DNA of 64,000 nt from Bog-756 sp963835465. GTDB taxonomy: Bacteria > Actinomycetota > Acidimicrobiia > Acidimicrobiales > RAAP-2. The DNA is taken from NCBI GenBank assembly GCA_963835465.1, contig CAWIFR010000008.1, positions 124,001 to 188,000 of the forward strand, read 5' to 3'. Position numbers and translations under genes: made by a program. Positions 19,807 through 30,179 of this stretch are shown here, in pieces. Position 1 is the first letter of the stretch. The number at the start of each line of letters is the position of its first letter. The notes under the pieces were generated by a model, which saw only the letters and a list, made by a program, of their open reading frames with translations, did no database searches and was not told the origin of the DNA.

Positions 19807-19965
19807 GGAGTTCCCCCATCTCTACCCTGACCAGCAATTGAAGTTCGACACCCAAGGTCGGATGCACTCTGCCACAACCGGGCTGTGCCGTGGGGGCAGG
19901 TTACTTCCAAGTAGCACCGAGGTCCACGGTGGGGCGGGAGATCCCACCTGGTGAGCCACCCTGGG

Positions 19966-19971
19966 TACCAT
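19966..19971 (+). promoter_or_regulatory. -10-like hexamer TACCAT before a GT-C gene (leaderless)
   Basis: TACCAT lies 7 bases before the ATG at 19979. An alternative ATG at 19970 would overlap the hexamer itself, so this box helps choose 19979 as the start. No Shine-Dalgarno and no clear -35. Confidence 0.4.
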
Positions 19972-19978
19972 GCGGTCC

Positions 19979-21746
19979 ATGGATGCGCCTCCGTCAGGAT
20001 CCGCCCCCGTCGTCGCGCCCGACGAGGAGGCCCCTCCCGGTGTCGACCCCGTGGACCCCGGCAACGGAACCGGACCCGGAACCGACGCCGGCCGGGCCCG
20101 TGACCGGAGCGACCGGAGGGCTCGCCGGGGACCTCCGATGCCGCCGGCGCCTCGGGACTGCCGACCCGGACGATCCTGGGGTCGTGGACGAAGCTGAGGA
20201 CGCCGAGGGGCCGGCGTTCGGCCACGGCACCCGGATGGCCATCGGTGTGGGCGTGGTGGTGGTCATGGTGGCCGCCCTGGTCCTGCGCTTCTGGACCCGC
20301 TCGGACCTCTGGCTCGATGAGGCGCTGACGGTCAACATCGCCCGGCTGCCCCTCCATGACCTTCCGTCCTACCTCCGCCGGGACGGCGCGCCTCCCCTCT
20401 ACTACGTCCTGCTCCACTTCTGGATGGGGTGGTTCGGGACCTCGGATGTGGCGGTACGGTCACTCTCCGGGGTCATCGGCGTGATCACAGTGCCCCTGGC
20501 CTGGCTGGCCGGCAAGCGATTGGGGGGGCGAAAGGCCGGGTGGGCGGCGATGCTCCTCGTGGCCACCTCGCCGTTCGCCACCCGTTACGACACCGAGGCG
20601 CGGATGTACTCGTTGGTGGTGCTGCTGACGGTGCTCGGCTTCCTGGCCCTCGACCGTGCGCTGCGACAGCCACGACCCGGCAACCTGGTCGCCGTGGGGG
20701 CAGTGGCCGGCCTGTTGCTCTACAGCCACTACTGGTCGCTCTACGTGATCGGCGTCACCCTGTTGTGGCTGGCCTGGGAGTCATGGCGTGGTCGCCCCGA
20801 CTGGCGCCGAGGGGCCCGGGCCTCGCTGGTTGCCGGCGCCATCGGGTGCCTGACCTTCCTCCCGTGGCTCCCTACCTTCCTGTTCCAGTCCAAGCACACC
20901 GGCACGCCCTGGGCCACGCCGGCCAACTTCGCCGCCATGGTCAACGCCGTCTCCTCCTTCGCCGGTGGCAGCACGAGCCAGGGACGGGCCTTGGCCCTCA
21001 TGTTCTTCGCCCTGGCCGGGTTGGGCCTGTTCGGACTGGCCACCGATCGCCGACATATCGACGTGGACATCCGGACACGTCCGCTCGGCCGCCCCTTGGC
21101 CCTTGTCGTGCTCGGCACCCTGGGCGCCGCCATCGCCGGCGGATTCCTGACCAACAGCGCCTTCGACGCCCGCTACGCCTCGGTGGTGTTCATCCCCCTG
21201 ATCTTGCTGGTCGCCATCGGTCTCGTCACGTTTCAGGACCGCCGGGTCAGGAGCGTCATCCTGGTCCTGGCCGTGGTGGCCGGGCTGGCCGGGTCGGTCA
21301 CCAACATCACCACCAACCGGACCCAGGCCGGTCAGGTGGCCGCGGCGATCGCCCGCACGGGGCAGGCCGGGGACATCGTGGCGTACTGCCCGGACCAGTT
21401 GGGCCCCGCCGTCGACCGCCTCCTGCCAGCCGGCCGCTACCAGCAGACCACGTTCCCCCGGGGGACGGGGCCGGCCTTCGTCAACTGGGTCGATTACGGT
21501 GCCGCCACCGCCCTCGGCGATCCCCTGACCTTTTCGAAGCACTTCGAGTCTGAGGCCGCGGCCTCGGGAAGGCAGATCTTCCTGGTGTGGGCGCCCGGCT
21601 ACCAGACCTTCGGAGTCAAGTGCGAGGGCATCGTACAGACGCTGCAGGCCGACCCGAACTACCGGGCGCAGGCACTGGTGGGGGCCAACAGTGTGAGCTT
21701 CTATCAGCCCATGTCCGTGGTCCGCTTCACCCCCGTCGCTCCCTGA
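19979..21746 (+). CDS. GT39/PMT-like membrane glycosyltransferase
   Basis: Polytopic GT-C glycosyltransferase, predicted to move a sugar from a polyprenyl-phosphate donor on the outer membrane face. The first external loop has RSDLWLDEALTVNIARLPLH, with the catalytic-type Asp-Glu pair of GT-C enzymes, then RRDGAPPLYYVLLHFWMGWF and ATRYDTEARMYSLVVLL, all typical of the GT39/ArnT/PMT superfamily. About ten hydrophobic segments, then a soluble domain of about 130 residues ending VVRFTPVAP. The first 50 codons from the ATG at 19979 use one frame (MDAPPSGSAPVVAPDEEAPP) with natural codon use, while the membrane domain is in another, so an indel probably lies near 20110-20190. Otherwise the gene starts at 19890 or 19977 in the main frame with an unusual N-terminus. 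Acceptor unknown. Confidence 0.8.
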
Positions 21747-21766
21747 AGCCCGCTCCGGTAGATCCC

Positions 21767-23950
21767 TCAGCCACAGGGGAGGTCGGCATACCACCACGGC
21801 TGGGGGAGCGGGGGCAACGCCGGCCGAGTCTCACTGGTGTGCAGTTGGGCATGGGACCGGCCCAGCGCCACCAGTTTGGGGAGCAGCTTGGCTCCCACCC
21901 ACTCGCCCCCGGCCACGGTCATGTGCACCCCGTCCGAGCAGCGGTCGGTCACCCCGCCTACCGACATCTGGTACTGGTTTCCCGGTGAGAGCAGGGATCC
22001 GAGGTCGACGACCGAGACGGTCGCGGGGGCCTGGTGGGCCACGGCCTGCATCAGTTTGTTCTCCATGACCACCCGGGAGGGGTCGTTCTCGGGCCACGGC
22101 GTCCCGTCGGGCTGCTCCCCGCTGTTGTAGTACGGGGAGGTGAGGAAGACGACGTGGGCGCCGTTGGCGCTGAGGGCGGCGACGGCCTGGTCGTAGCGGG
22201 CCTCGGTCCAGAAGTCGAAGGTGGGTTCCCCCAGGTGCTGCCAGGTCCCATTGAGCTGTGTGTCCAAGGTGTCGCTCCGGGCCAGGTAGACCACGACGTC
22301 GGGATTGAACTGGCGGACCAGGGCACGGTAGGCGTCGATGACGCCGGAAGGGTCCCCGGCCTGGCACGGGGCTCCGGGCGGGTCGGTGAACCAGAGCACC
22401 CGCACCTGTTGGGCTTCGGCCAGCGAACAACCCGGCGCGCCGTCGTTGACCAGCTCCGCCCCGTACCGGCCGGCCACCTCGCTCAGCCCGACACCCAGCG
22501 AGCCGGCCATGGAGTCACCCACCAGGAGGATGCGCACCGGCCCCCCGGCCGCCCCGGCGGCCAAGTACGGGAGGGAGGCCTTGACGGGCGGCACCACCGG
22601 CGCCACCGCGGAGGCGGACGGCATCATGAGGGGCAGGAGAGAGACGGCGATCGCCGCCACGGGTATCGCCACCAGCGACCGCCAGCCGGCCAAGCGCCCT
22701 CGGTGGATTGGCGTCTCGACGAAGTGGAAGGAGAGCGACGCGATCGCCACGATGGCCGCCAGCCGGGCCGCCAGCAGCGCCACGCCCTGGAGGTGGGTCC
22801 GCTGGGAGGTCATGACCAGGAGGACGGGCCAGTACCAGAGGTACATGCCGTACGAGATTTTGCCCAGGTAGGGGAGGGGTCGCATTGACAGGAGCCCGGT
22901 CACCGGATGGCGCGAGACCAACGTGACGCAGGCGATGACCCCCGCCGTGGCGAGGGCGAGGAGGGCGAAGCCGCCGTGGAAGGTCAGCGCCGAGGATTCG
23001 GGCACCATCCTCCACATCACGAGGATGGCGGCCGCCCCGAGGAGACCGCCCACCCCGAGCAGCCGCCTCCCGACGGCGGTGCGCACCGGTCCCCACCACA
23101 GGCACAGCGCGGCGAGGGCCGCCCCGACCAACAGCCCCTGAGCCCGGGTGTCGCTGCCGAAGTAGGCGCGGTTGACCGAGGTGGCGCCCACCGGGGTCAG
23201 GAAGGCCATGGCCAACGCCGAGGCGGTGGCTCCGGCCACGGCGACCCCGGCCACCAGCAACAGGCGGTGCCGCCCGTCCGACGCTGACGGTCGGCGCAGT
23301 CGGCGGTAACCACCGACGAGGGCCAGGAGCACGAGCGGCCAGATCAGATAGAACTGCTCCTCGATGGCCAGTGTCCAGGTGTGCTCGAGCGGGGAGGGGT
23401 TGGCCACCGTGGCGAAGTAGCTGGTGTGGACGGAGATGAAGTGCCAGTTCGCCACATAGCCCACCGTGGCCAGGGTGTCACCGAGCAGCCCGGGCGAACC
23501 GAGCACGCGGGGGAGAAGCACGGCCACCGCACCCACTACGGCCAGCATCAAGAACAGCGCCGGGAGCAGTCGCCGGGCCCGACGACCCCAGAAGGCCCGC
23601 AGGCCCACCCCGCCCGACCCCCGCCACTCGCCGAGCAGGAGGGTGGTGATGAGGAAGCCGGACAGGACGAAGAAGACGTCCACACCGAAGTACCCGCCGA
23701 TGGCCCAGCTGGGATTGGCGTGGTAGAGGATGACAGCGGTCACCGCGAAGGCGCGCATCCCGTCGAGGGGCGCCACCCGGGTTCCGTCGATGGGCGAGTA
23801 GGGTGCCGGTGGTCGGCTGGCCGGGTCGATCCACTCCGGGAGCGGGGGCGTGTCCCAGTGCGGCCCCGACAGGTCGATGGGCAGCATCTCCCGCTCGTCG
23901 ACCGCCGGGCTCTGATCCCAAGACTCAACGAGTCCCGTCGCTGTCAACAT
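21767..23950 (-). CDS. Acyltransferase-3 / SGNH-hydrolase surface O-acyltransferase
   Basis: 727-residue OafA/YrhL-type protein. The acyltransferase-3 membrane domain starts at about residue 60 (LDGMRAFAVTAVILYHA) and contains the family motifs FGVDVFFVLSGFLITTLLL, RRARRLLPALFLML and HTWTLAIEEQFYLIWPLVLL; about ten helices. The C-terminal SGNH-like domain starts ILLVGDSMAGSLGVGL (about residue 470), with the nucleophile Ser in GDS and the Asp-His pair in SDGVHMTVAG (about residue 673). Such proteins pass acyl groups across the membrane onto glycans. Divergent from the GT39-like gene at 24115, and homologous to the protein at 30180, which has the mirrored arrangement. Confidence 0.93.
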   Translation of the reverse strand: MLTATGLVESWDQSPAVDEREMLPIDLSGPHWDTPPLPEWIDPASRPPAPYSPIDGTRVAPLDGMRAFAVTAVILYHANPSWAIGGYFGVDVFFVLSGFLITTLLLGEWRGSGGVGLRAFWGRRARRLLPALFLMLAVVGAVAVLLPRVLGSPGLLGDTLATVGYVANWHFISVHTSYFATVANPSPLEHTWTLAIEEQFYLIWPLVLLALVGGYRRLRRPSASDGRHRLLLVAGVAVAGATASALAMAFLTPVGATSVNRAYFGSDTRAQGLLVGAALAALCLWWGPVRTAVGRRLLGVGGLLGAAAILVMWRMVPESSALTFHGGFALLALATAGVIACVTLVSRHPVTGLLSMRPLPYLGKISYGMYLWYWPVLLVMTSQRTHLQGVALLAARLAAIVAIASLSFHFVETPIHRGRLAGWRSLVAIPVAAIAVSLLPLMMPSASAVAPVVPPVKASLPYLAAGAAGGPVRILLVGDSMAGSLGVGLSEVAGRYGAELVNDGAPGCSLAEAQQVRVLWFTDPPGAPCQAGDPSGVIDAYRALVRQFNPDVVVYLARSDTLDTQLNGTWQHLGEPTFDFWTEARYDQAVAALSANGAHVVFLTSPYYNSGEQPDGTPWPENDPSRVVMENKLMQAVAHQAPATVSVVDLGSLLSPGNQYQMSVGGVTDRCSDGVHMTVAGGEWVGAKLLPKLVALGRSHAQLHTSETRPALPPLPQPWWYADLPCG

Positions 23951-24100
23951 CTACCGTCTGCCCCTCTCAGGACCCGACACGGCGTCGACCCCTGGCCCAC
24001 TTCGTCTTGCCACTCTTTGGATGCTGTGCCCACGGGACGCAGCCGACCAACCAGTGCTCGGCACGTCCCCGCGGTGCACGTCTGCCCCGGGGCATCAGCA

Positions 24101-24106
24101 TAGAGT
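24101..24106 (+). promoter_or_regulatory. -10-like hexamer TAGAGT before a GT39-like gene (leaderless)
   Basis: TAGAGT lies 8 bases before the ATG at 24115, without a Shine-Dalgarno. It fixes the start at 24115 (MVGRGRSSARAW) rather than an upstream in-frame codon. The homologous gene at 29977 has TAGGCT at the same 8-base distance. Confidence 0.45.
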
Positions 24107-24114
24107 GGCCCTCC

Positions 24115-25552
24115 ATGGTAGGCAGGGGGAGAAGTTCCGCCCGTGCCTGGTGGCCGTGGCTCGGACTGTGGACGGCCGTGGGTCTGGCCGTCCGGTTGGC
24201 CTCGCTGTTCGGCCCGCACCGGTCGGGAAGAACCCCTGGTGGAGACGCCTACTACTACCACTACGCAGCCAATCTCCTGGTCAGCGGGAAGGGGTTCATC
24301 GATCCCTTCGCGTACTACTCGAGCCCCGCCCACCACCAAGTACAGACCGCGCTGTGGCCACCACTCTTCGTGTTCGTCCTGGCCATCCCCTCGGCGGTCG
24401 GGCTGAAGACGTTCTTCGCCCACCGGGTGTGGTGCTGCATCGTCGGCGCCGCCGGGGTGGTCGTCGTGGGATACGCCGGTCGTGAGATCGGCGGTCGCCG
24501 GGTGGGGCTCATCGCCGCGCTGCTCGTTGCCGTGTACCCCAACCTCTGGATGAGCGACGAACTGGGTCTCTCCGAGTGTCTGTCGCCGGTTCTGGTGGCG
24601 CTGGTCCTGTGGGCCGCGTACCGCTTCTGGAAGCGGCCGGGAGTGTGGCCGGTGGTCGGACTGGCCGGATCGGTTGGCCTGGCCACGCTGGCCCGCGACG
24701 AACTCTCGTTGCTGGCCGTCCTCATCGTGGTGCCGCTGGTCCTCACGGCTTCGGCGGTGCGCTGGTGGCGGCGCATCGGACTGCTCGCCGTCGGCGGGCC
24801 TCACCATGCTGCTGATCGTCGGGCCCTGGATCGGTTACAACATGAGCCGGTTCCAGGATCCCGTCTTCATCAGCTCCGGCTTCGGCGTCACCCTGGCCTC
24901 GTCGAACTGCGCCGACCTCTATCAAGGCGCCTACGAGGGGTACTGGTCGCTGGAGTGCGCGGTGTTGGCGAAGGACACCTTCACCAGGGGCTCCGACGAA
25001 TCCGTGCACGGGTCCGAGGCCCAGGCCTACGCCTTTCGCTTCATCCGACACCATCAGAACCGGATCTTCCCGGTGGAGATGGCCCGGGAGGGCCGCGCCT
25101 TCGGACTCTTCCATCCGCTGCAGCAGATCCGGCTCGACTCCACGGTGGAGACTCGCCCCTACCGGTGGGCCCTGGTGGGGCTGGGCATGTACTACGCCCT
25201 CGTCCTGCTGTCCGTCGGGGGTCTCGTCCTCCTGCGACACCGACGCATTCCCATCCTGCCGTTGCTCGCCGTGGGCGTGGATGTGGCCATCTCGGTGGCC
25301 CTGACCTTTGGACAGACCCGCTACCGGACGACCTTCGAGGTAGCCCTGGTCCTGGCGGCCTCGGTCCAGCTGGAGTGGCTGTGGGGCCGGGCCGTGCCGT
25401 GGCTCCGTCGTCACCGACCTCAACACGAGCCACGGGTCGAGGATCCCGACGGAACACTCCCTGCTCAGGGTCCCGGCGATCCGCCCAACCGGTCGGGTCC
25501 ACCGGGGACCTCAGGCCGCGATCCGCGGACGACACACCTACCGACCGGCTGA
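24115..25552 (+). CDS. GT39-like membrane glycosyltransferase, copy 1, one frameshift
   Basis: About 478 residues. The N-terminus reads WWPWLGLWTAVGLAVRLASL, then GGDAYYYHYAANLLVSGKGF (an Asp-containing first loop as in GT-C enzymes), LARDELSLLAVLIVVPLVL, and after an extra C at 24799-24800 the other frame continues TMLLIVGPWIGYNMSRFQDP. About ten membrane helices, followed by a Pro/Arg-rich tail of about 45 residues. Strongly similar along its length to the product of 28546-29977; shared strings include GREIGGRRVGLIAA, VETRPYRWA and LTFGQTRYRTTFEV. Divergent from the acyltransferase at 21767. The predicted donor is a polyprenyl-phosphate sugar; the acceptor is unknown. Confidence 0.8.
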
Positions 25553-25839
25553 CCCCTGCCCCCCTCCGGCCACCACCCGACAGGCAGCCGAACAGGCACC
25601 GTCGCCGCTGATGGGCGCGCCGGCGACAAGGGCGGCCGTTCGGGGTTCAACGATTCCAAGGAGCCAGCCACTAACCTGCTGGACGTTGCAGAGGCCGGGT
25701 GGACGGCGCCCCGAGAGCAGGGCGCGTCGCCCCGGTGGGTGGTGCCACCCGAGTACGCATGGACGGTCGATCTGGGTCGGTCTCCATCAGCACCACCCGA
25801 CCGAGCCCAGGACCGTACGGAGACGACAGAGCCCAGCCG

Positions 25840-27387
25840 ATGACAGAGCCCAGTACGACAACCAGTCCGGCGGACAGAGACGCCACCCCCCTCGACCGTC
25901 CAGTGCTGGTGATCGGGGCGGGACCGGCCGGCCTGACCGCCGCCTACGAACTGATGGAGCGGGGCGATCCGGTGGTGGTGATCGAGGAGGACTCGGTGGT
26001 CGGTGGGATCAGCCGCACCGTGGAGCGGGACGGCTGGCGTTTCGACATCGGGGGTCACCGGTTCTTCACCAAGGTCAAGCCGGTCGAGGAGTTCTGGCAC
26101 AAGGTCCTCCCGCCCGAGGACTTCCTGCTCCGGCCGCGGATGAGTCGCATCTACTACGGCGGGAAGTTCTATGACTATCCGATCAAGCTGGGCAACGCCC
26201 TGTCCAACCTCGGGGTGGTCGAGGCCTTCCGGTGTGGTCTGTCCTTCCTCTGGGTCCGGGTCCGTCCCCCCAAGGACCTGACGACCCTGGAGGGCTACAT
26301 CGTCTCCAATTACGGCTGGCGTCTCTACGACCACTTCTTCAAGACGTACAACGAGAAGGTGTGGGGCGTGCCCGCTTCCGAGCTCTCGGCCGACTGGGGC
26401 GCCCAGCGCATCAAGGGGATGTCGTTGTGGAACGCGGTGTGGGAGCCGGTACGTTCCTCGCTGGCCGGCAAGCGCCGCGACCGCTCGAAGCAGGTCACCA
26501 GCCTCATCGAGGAGTTCCAATATCCCAAGTACGGGCCGGGAATGATGTGGGAGCGGTGCACCGAACAGATCGAGGCGTCAGGAGCAACGGTTCGGATGGA
26601 GACCGCGGCCACCACCGTGCACGTGGAGGATGGCGCCGCCGTGGCCGTCACCGTGGCGTCGGGCGGGCACGAGGAGCGGGTGGACGTCTCGCACGTGATC
26701 TCGTCCATGCCCTTCACCGCGCTGGCCCGCATTGTCGACCCACCGGTGCCCGAGGAGGTCCTGACCGCCGCACGCGACCTCCATTACCGCGACTTCCTCA
26801 CCGTGGCGCTGGTGGTCCCGGTGGACCGAGGCTTCCCCGACAACTGGATCTACATCCATTCGCCCGATGTCAAGGTGGGTCGGATCCAGAACTTCGGCTC
26901 ATGGTCCCCCTTCCTGGTGAAGGAGGGCCGGACCTGCCTGGGCATGGAGTACTTCGTCTTCGAGGGCGACGAGTTGTGGAACTGCTCCGATGACGAGCTG
27001 GTGGCCCTGGGCACCAAGGAGCTGGCCACCATCGGACTGGTCGAACCCTCCGACGTCGAGTCCGGCTACGTGGTGCGGATGCCCAAGGCCTATCCCGTCT
27101 ATGACGACGTCTACAGCGACAACGTGAACGTGATCCGCCGGTGGTTCGAGAGGCACGCCCCCAACGTGCATCCGGTGGGTCGCAACGGCATGCACAAGTA
27201 CAACAACCAGGACCACTCCATGTACACGGCCATGCTCACCGTCGAGAACATCCACGGCGCCCACCACGACATCTGGTCGGTCAACGTCGACGAGGAGTAC
27301 CACGAGGAGCGTGACACCGGCAGCGGTGCCCCCTCCTCGGGCACCGGTCGGGCTGCGCCGGTCACGCCCCGCAAGCCCGGCGGCTGA
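25840..27387 (+). CDS. FAD-dependent oxidoreductase, UDP-galactopyranose-mutase-like
   Basis: 515 residues. The N-terminal dinucleotide-binding motif is VLVIGAGPAGLTAAYELMER, followed by the second flavin motif in VVGGISRTVERDGWRFDIGG and HRFFTK. The middle has YGGKFYDYPIK and FFKTYNEKVWGVPASELSAD, a Y-x-x-K-x-W-G arrangement shared with UDP-galactopyranose mutases and related protoporphyrinogen-oxidase-like proteins. Such proteins occur in polysaccharide loci and may make a furanose sugar nucleotide, which would suit the AftD-like and GT-C genes here. The exact reaction is not shown by sequence. The ATG at 25840 (MTEPSTTTSPADR) is chosen. The C-terminal 25 residues are a low-complexity tail. 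A cytosolic enzyme with no membrane segment. Confidence 0.7.
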   Translation: MTEPSTTTSPADRDATPLDRPVLVIGAGPAGLTAAYELMERGDPVVVIEEDSVVGGISRTVERDGWRFDIGGHRFFTKVKPVEEFWHKVLPPEDFLLRPRMSRIYYGGKFYDYPIKLGNALSNLGVVEAFRCGLSFLWVRVRPPKDLTTLEGYIVSNYGWRLYDHFFKTYNEKVWGVPASELSADWGAQRIKGMSLWNAVWEPVRSSLAGKRRDRSKQVTSLIEEFQYPKYGPGMMWERCTEQIEASGATVRMETAATTVHVEDGAAVAVTVASGGHEERVDVSHVISSMPFTALARIVDPPVPEEVLTAARDLHYRDFLTVALVVPVDRGFPDNWIYIHSPDVKVGRIQNFGSWSPFLVKEGRTCLGMEYFVFEGDELWNCSDDELVALGTKELATIGLVEPSDVESGYVVRMPKAYPVYDDVYSDNVNVIRRWFERHAPNVHPVGRNGMHKYNNQDHSMYTAMLTVENIHGAHHDIWSVNVDEEYHEERDTGSGAPSSGTGRAAPVTPRKPGG

Positions 27388-27431
27388 GAGGTCGACCCGG
27401 CCTCAGCGTCCGCTGGATACTCCGCGACCGC

Positions 27432-27785
27432 TCAGCGGCTCTCCAGCGTGCGGTCGTCGAGGTCCTTGCGCAGCAGCGCCACCTCCTCGGCCAGGGCCCG
27501 GGAGCGATCCTCGAGTCGGCCCACCTCCCAGCTGAGCCGCACACAGACGACCAGCAGGAACAGCGCCGCGGTGACCGTCAGGAGGTCAGGAGGATTCTTG
27601 ACCCCGAAGGCATGGGCCAGCGAGTTGAACAGACCGGGGAAGATGGCGAAGAAGGCGATGACCACGCCCACGGCCAACCAGACGATGGCGTACTTCTCGT
27701 GCAGGTGCCGCCGGCGGGACAGCTCGATGATGATGGTGAGCGTGATCAGGGCGCTCACCAGGGCGATGATGTGGACTCCGGTCAC
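27432..27785 (-). CDS. DUF2304-family membrane protein
   Basis: 117 residues with three hydrophobic segments (IIALVSALITLTIIIELSRR; YAIVWLAVGVVIAFFAIFPG; DLLTVTAALFLLVVCVRLSW) and a C-terminal charged helix (RSRALAEEVALLRKDLDDR), probably a coiled coil. This is the DUF2304 pattern. In many bacteria such genes sit next to a GT2 dolichyl-phosphate-mannose-synthase-like gene, as here, where the start overlaps the upstream GT2 stop by four bases. It may help anchor or regulate that enzyme; this is inference from context. Confidence 0.85.
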   Translation of the reverse strand: MTGVHIIALVSALITLTIIIELSRRRHLHEKYAIVWLAVGVVIAFFAIFPGLFNSLAHAFGVKNPPDLLTVTAALFLLVVCVRLSWEVGRLEDRSRALAEEVALLRKDLDDRTLESR

Positions 27786-28531
27786 ATGGCCTCCGTCCTT
27801 CGTTGGCGATTGGGGTTGGAGTGGCGGCGGAACACCGAGAGGACCAGGACCATGACCACCCGCAGCAGGTACACGGCGGCCCGCATCGGCGACTGGCTGG
27901 GCGATCCGGCCAGTCGGGGTCGCATGGTCACCGGGACCTGGTGCACCCGCCCACCGGCGTCGGCCACGATGATCAGCGACTCCACGGTGTCGGAGAGGTA
28001 GTCGGCTGGATAGCTGCGGGCGAACAGCTCGATCCCGGCCCGATTGTGGGCACGGAACCCCGACGTCACGTCGGTCAGTTTGGTGTGGGTGACCCGGGAC
28101 AGATAGCGGGCCAGCAGGCGCATGGCGGCCCGTCGGGCCCGGGGCACGGCGATGTCGCCCTGGCCGGCGAAGCGGGCCCCGATGATCACCTGCGGGCCGG
28201 GCTCGTCGTCGAACTCCGCCACCAGTAGACCGATGTCGCGGGCGTCGTGCTGGCCATCGGCGTCCACCTGGACGAGCACGTCGTACCCATGGGTCTGCGC
28301 CACACGGAACCCCACCCGCATGGCGCCCCCCACCCCGAGGTTGAACGGGTTGGAGATGACCTCGGCCCCGGCCTCTCGGGCCTGCGCCGCCGTGCTGTCC
28401 ACGGAACCGTCGTCGACGACCAGGACGGTGCAGCCCGGCACCGCCGTCTGCACCTCTTTGACCACGATGCCGACTGAGCGCTCCTCGTTGAGAGCCGGGA
28501 GCACCACGAGCATCTTCGGGTCGGTCGGCAT
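27782..28531 (-). CDS. GT2 glycosyltransferase, polyprenyl-phosphate-sugar-synthase-like
   Basis: 249 residues. VVLPALNEERSVGIVVKEVQ starts the GT-A fold, VLVVDDGSVDSTAAQA carries the nucleotide-binding Asp residues, and LVQVDADGQHD the DxD metal site; DVTSGFRAHNRAGIEL follows. The last 40 residues are basic and moderately hydrophobic without clear membrane spans. The family includes dolichol/polyprenyl-phosphate mannose synthases, which make the lipid-linked donors used by GT39-type enzymes. The coupled DUF2304 gene downstream supports this. The sugar is unknown. Confidence 0.87.
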   Translation of the reverse strand: MPTDPKMLVVLPALNEERSVGIVVKEVQTAVPGCTVLVVDDGSVDSTAAQAREAGAEVISNPFNLGVGGAMRVGFRVAQTHGYDVLVQVDADGQHDARDIGLLVAEFDDEPGPQVIIGARFAGQGDIAVPRARRAAMRLLARYLSRVTHTKLTDVTSGFRAHNRAGIELFARSYPADYLSDTVESLIIVADAGGRVHQVPVTMRPRLAGSPSQSPMRAAVYLLRVVMVLVLSVFRRHSNPNRQRRTEAM

Positions 28532-28545
28532 CTGGGTCGTTGGTC

Positions 28546-29977
28546 CTACGTGGTCACGGCGGGAACGCCTGGTCGGTCGCCCGACCCGTCGCCCGCCTCG
28601 GCCCCCGGGTGGTCACCCCGAGCCGCGCCCACCTGGTCGGCATGGTCGGGCTGCCGGTCCGGTGCACCGCCGGGGAGGGTCTCGGCGTCCCGGTCGCGGC
28701 GCAGCCGCGACCAGAACCACTCGAGCTGGACGGAGGCCAATAGTACCAGTGAGACCTCGAAGGTGGTCCGATATCGGGTCTGCCCGAAAGTGAGGATGAC
28801 CGAACAGACCACGTCGAGCCCCACCGCCCACAGCGGGAACGAGGGGATTCGTCGACGGCGGAGCAGGACGGTTCCGCCGACCGAGAGGGCCAGCAGGACG
28901 TAGTAGGCCACCAGCCCGGTGACGGCCCATCGGTAGGGACGGGTCTCGACATACGAGTCCAGATGGATCTGCTGCATTGGGTGGAAGAACCCGAAGGCCC
29001 GGCCCACCTTGGCCAGGGAAACGGGCACCAGCCGGTTCTTGTGTGCCCGGACGTAGTCCAGGGCCAGGTGCTGCAGCTGGGAGCCCTCCACCGACTCGTC
29101 GGCGTGAATGTTCACCGACGGCTGACTGGCGTAGTGGAGGGCACACGGCATTGACCAGTAGCCCTCGTACTCACCCGAGAACGTGGCAGGGCAGTCGGCC
29201 GAGGCCAGCGTCACGCCCAGCCCGCTGCTGATGAAGACCGGCTTGTCGAATCGGCTGAGGTTGTAGCCCACCCACGGGCCGACGACGAGACCCGCCACCA
29301 GGAGGCCCGTCCCGAGAGCCACGAACCGGCGCCTCCAGGTCAGGGCCCTGGCCAGCAGGACGATGGGCACGAAGATGAACACCACCAGCAGCGCCAGCTC
29401 GTCCCGCCCCAGCATGGCCACGCCCAGCGAGGCACCCAGCCAGACGGCCCGCGGGACGCTCGGGCTCTTCCAGAACCGGTAGGTGAAGAACAGGACGCCA
29501 GCGACCAAGGCCGGGGCGATGGTCTCGGACAGGGCCAGCTCATCGGTCATCCAGACGTTCGGGTAGATGGCCAACAGGAAGGCGGCGATGAGGCCGACCC
29601 GACGTCCACCGATCTCCCTCCCCGTGTACCCGACCACCACGATGGCGGCTGCGCCGAGGACGCAGCACCAGACCCGTTCGGCCAGGAAGGTCTTCGAGTC
29701 CGAGGGCCGAGGGAATGGCCACCAGGATGATGAACAGGGGTGGGAAGGACGCGGACTGCACGGCGTGGTGGGCATGGTGGGGGATGTAGAGGTAGGGATT
29801 GATGAACCCGTGCCCGCTCACCAGCAGGTTGGCTCCGTAGTGGTAGAAGTAGGCGTCCCCGCCCGCGACCTTGTGGGGCTCGCTGTACACGGTGATCAGC
29901 CGGATGGTCAGACCGACGGCCGTCCACAGTCCCAACCACAACCACCAGCGCGGTGGGGAGTGCCTCCGGTGACGCAT
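28546..29977 (-). CDS. GT39-like membrane glycosyltransferase, copy 2, one frameshift
   Basis: About 477 residues. N-terminus WWLWLGLWTAVGLTIRLITV, then GGDAYFYHYGANLLVSGHGF, both closely matching copy 1 at 24115. Near 29698 one base seems inserted; the frame then continues KTFLAERVWCCVLGAAAIVV, GREIGGRRVGLIAAFLLAIY and GPWVGYNLSRFDKPVFISSG. The C-terminal 55 residues are a charged Asp/Gly/Arg-rich tail. Ten or so membrane helices. Divergent from the acyltransferase at 30180, reproducing in mirror image the pair at 21767-25552. It ends 14 bases before the GT2 start on the same strand, so GT39-like, GT2 and DUF2304 genes probably form one operon. Confidence 0.8.
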
Positions 29978-29985
29978 GACCGGTC

Positions 29986-29991
29986 AGCCTA
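29986..29991 (-). promoter_or_regulatory. -10-like hexamer TAGGCT before GT39-like copy 2 (leaderless)
   Basis: On the minus strand TAGGCT lies 8 bases before the ATG at 29977, with no Shine-Dalgarno between. Spacing matches that of the homologous gene at 24115. Confidence 0.4.
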
Positions 29992-30179
29992 CGTCGGCCC
30001 ACCGGTGCCGCAGTGGTCCTGGTCGCCGAATCGGGCCGGGTCCGGCAATCCGGGTGCACCCACGGGGCTGACCCAGCACCCTCCCAACCGAGGGGTGACA
30101 CCCTTGGCCCGAAGGGGCGAGGGCCGGCCTGCACCGACCGCAGGGTAGGGACGTGCAACGATCGGCAGCCGTGGCAACC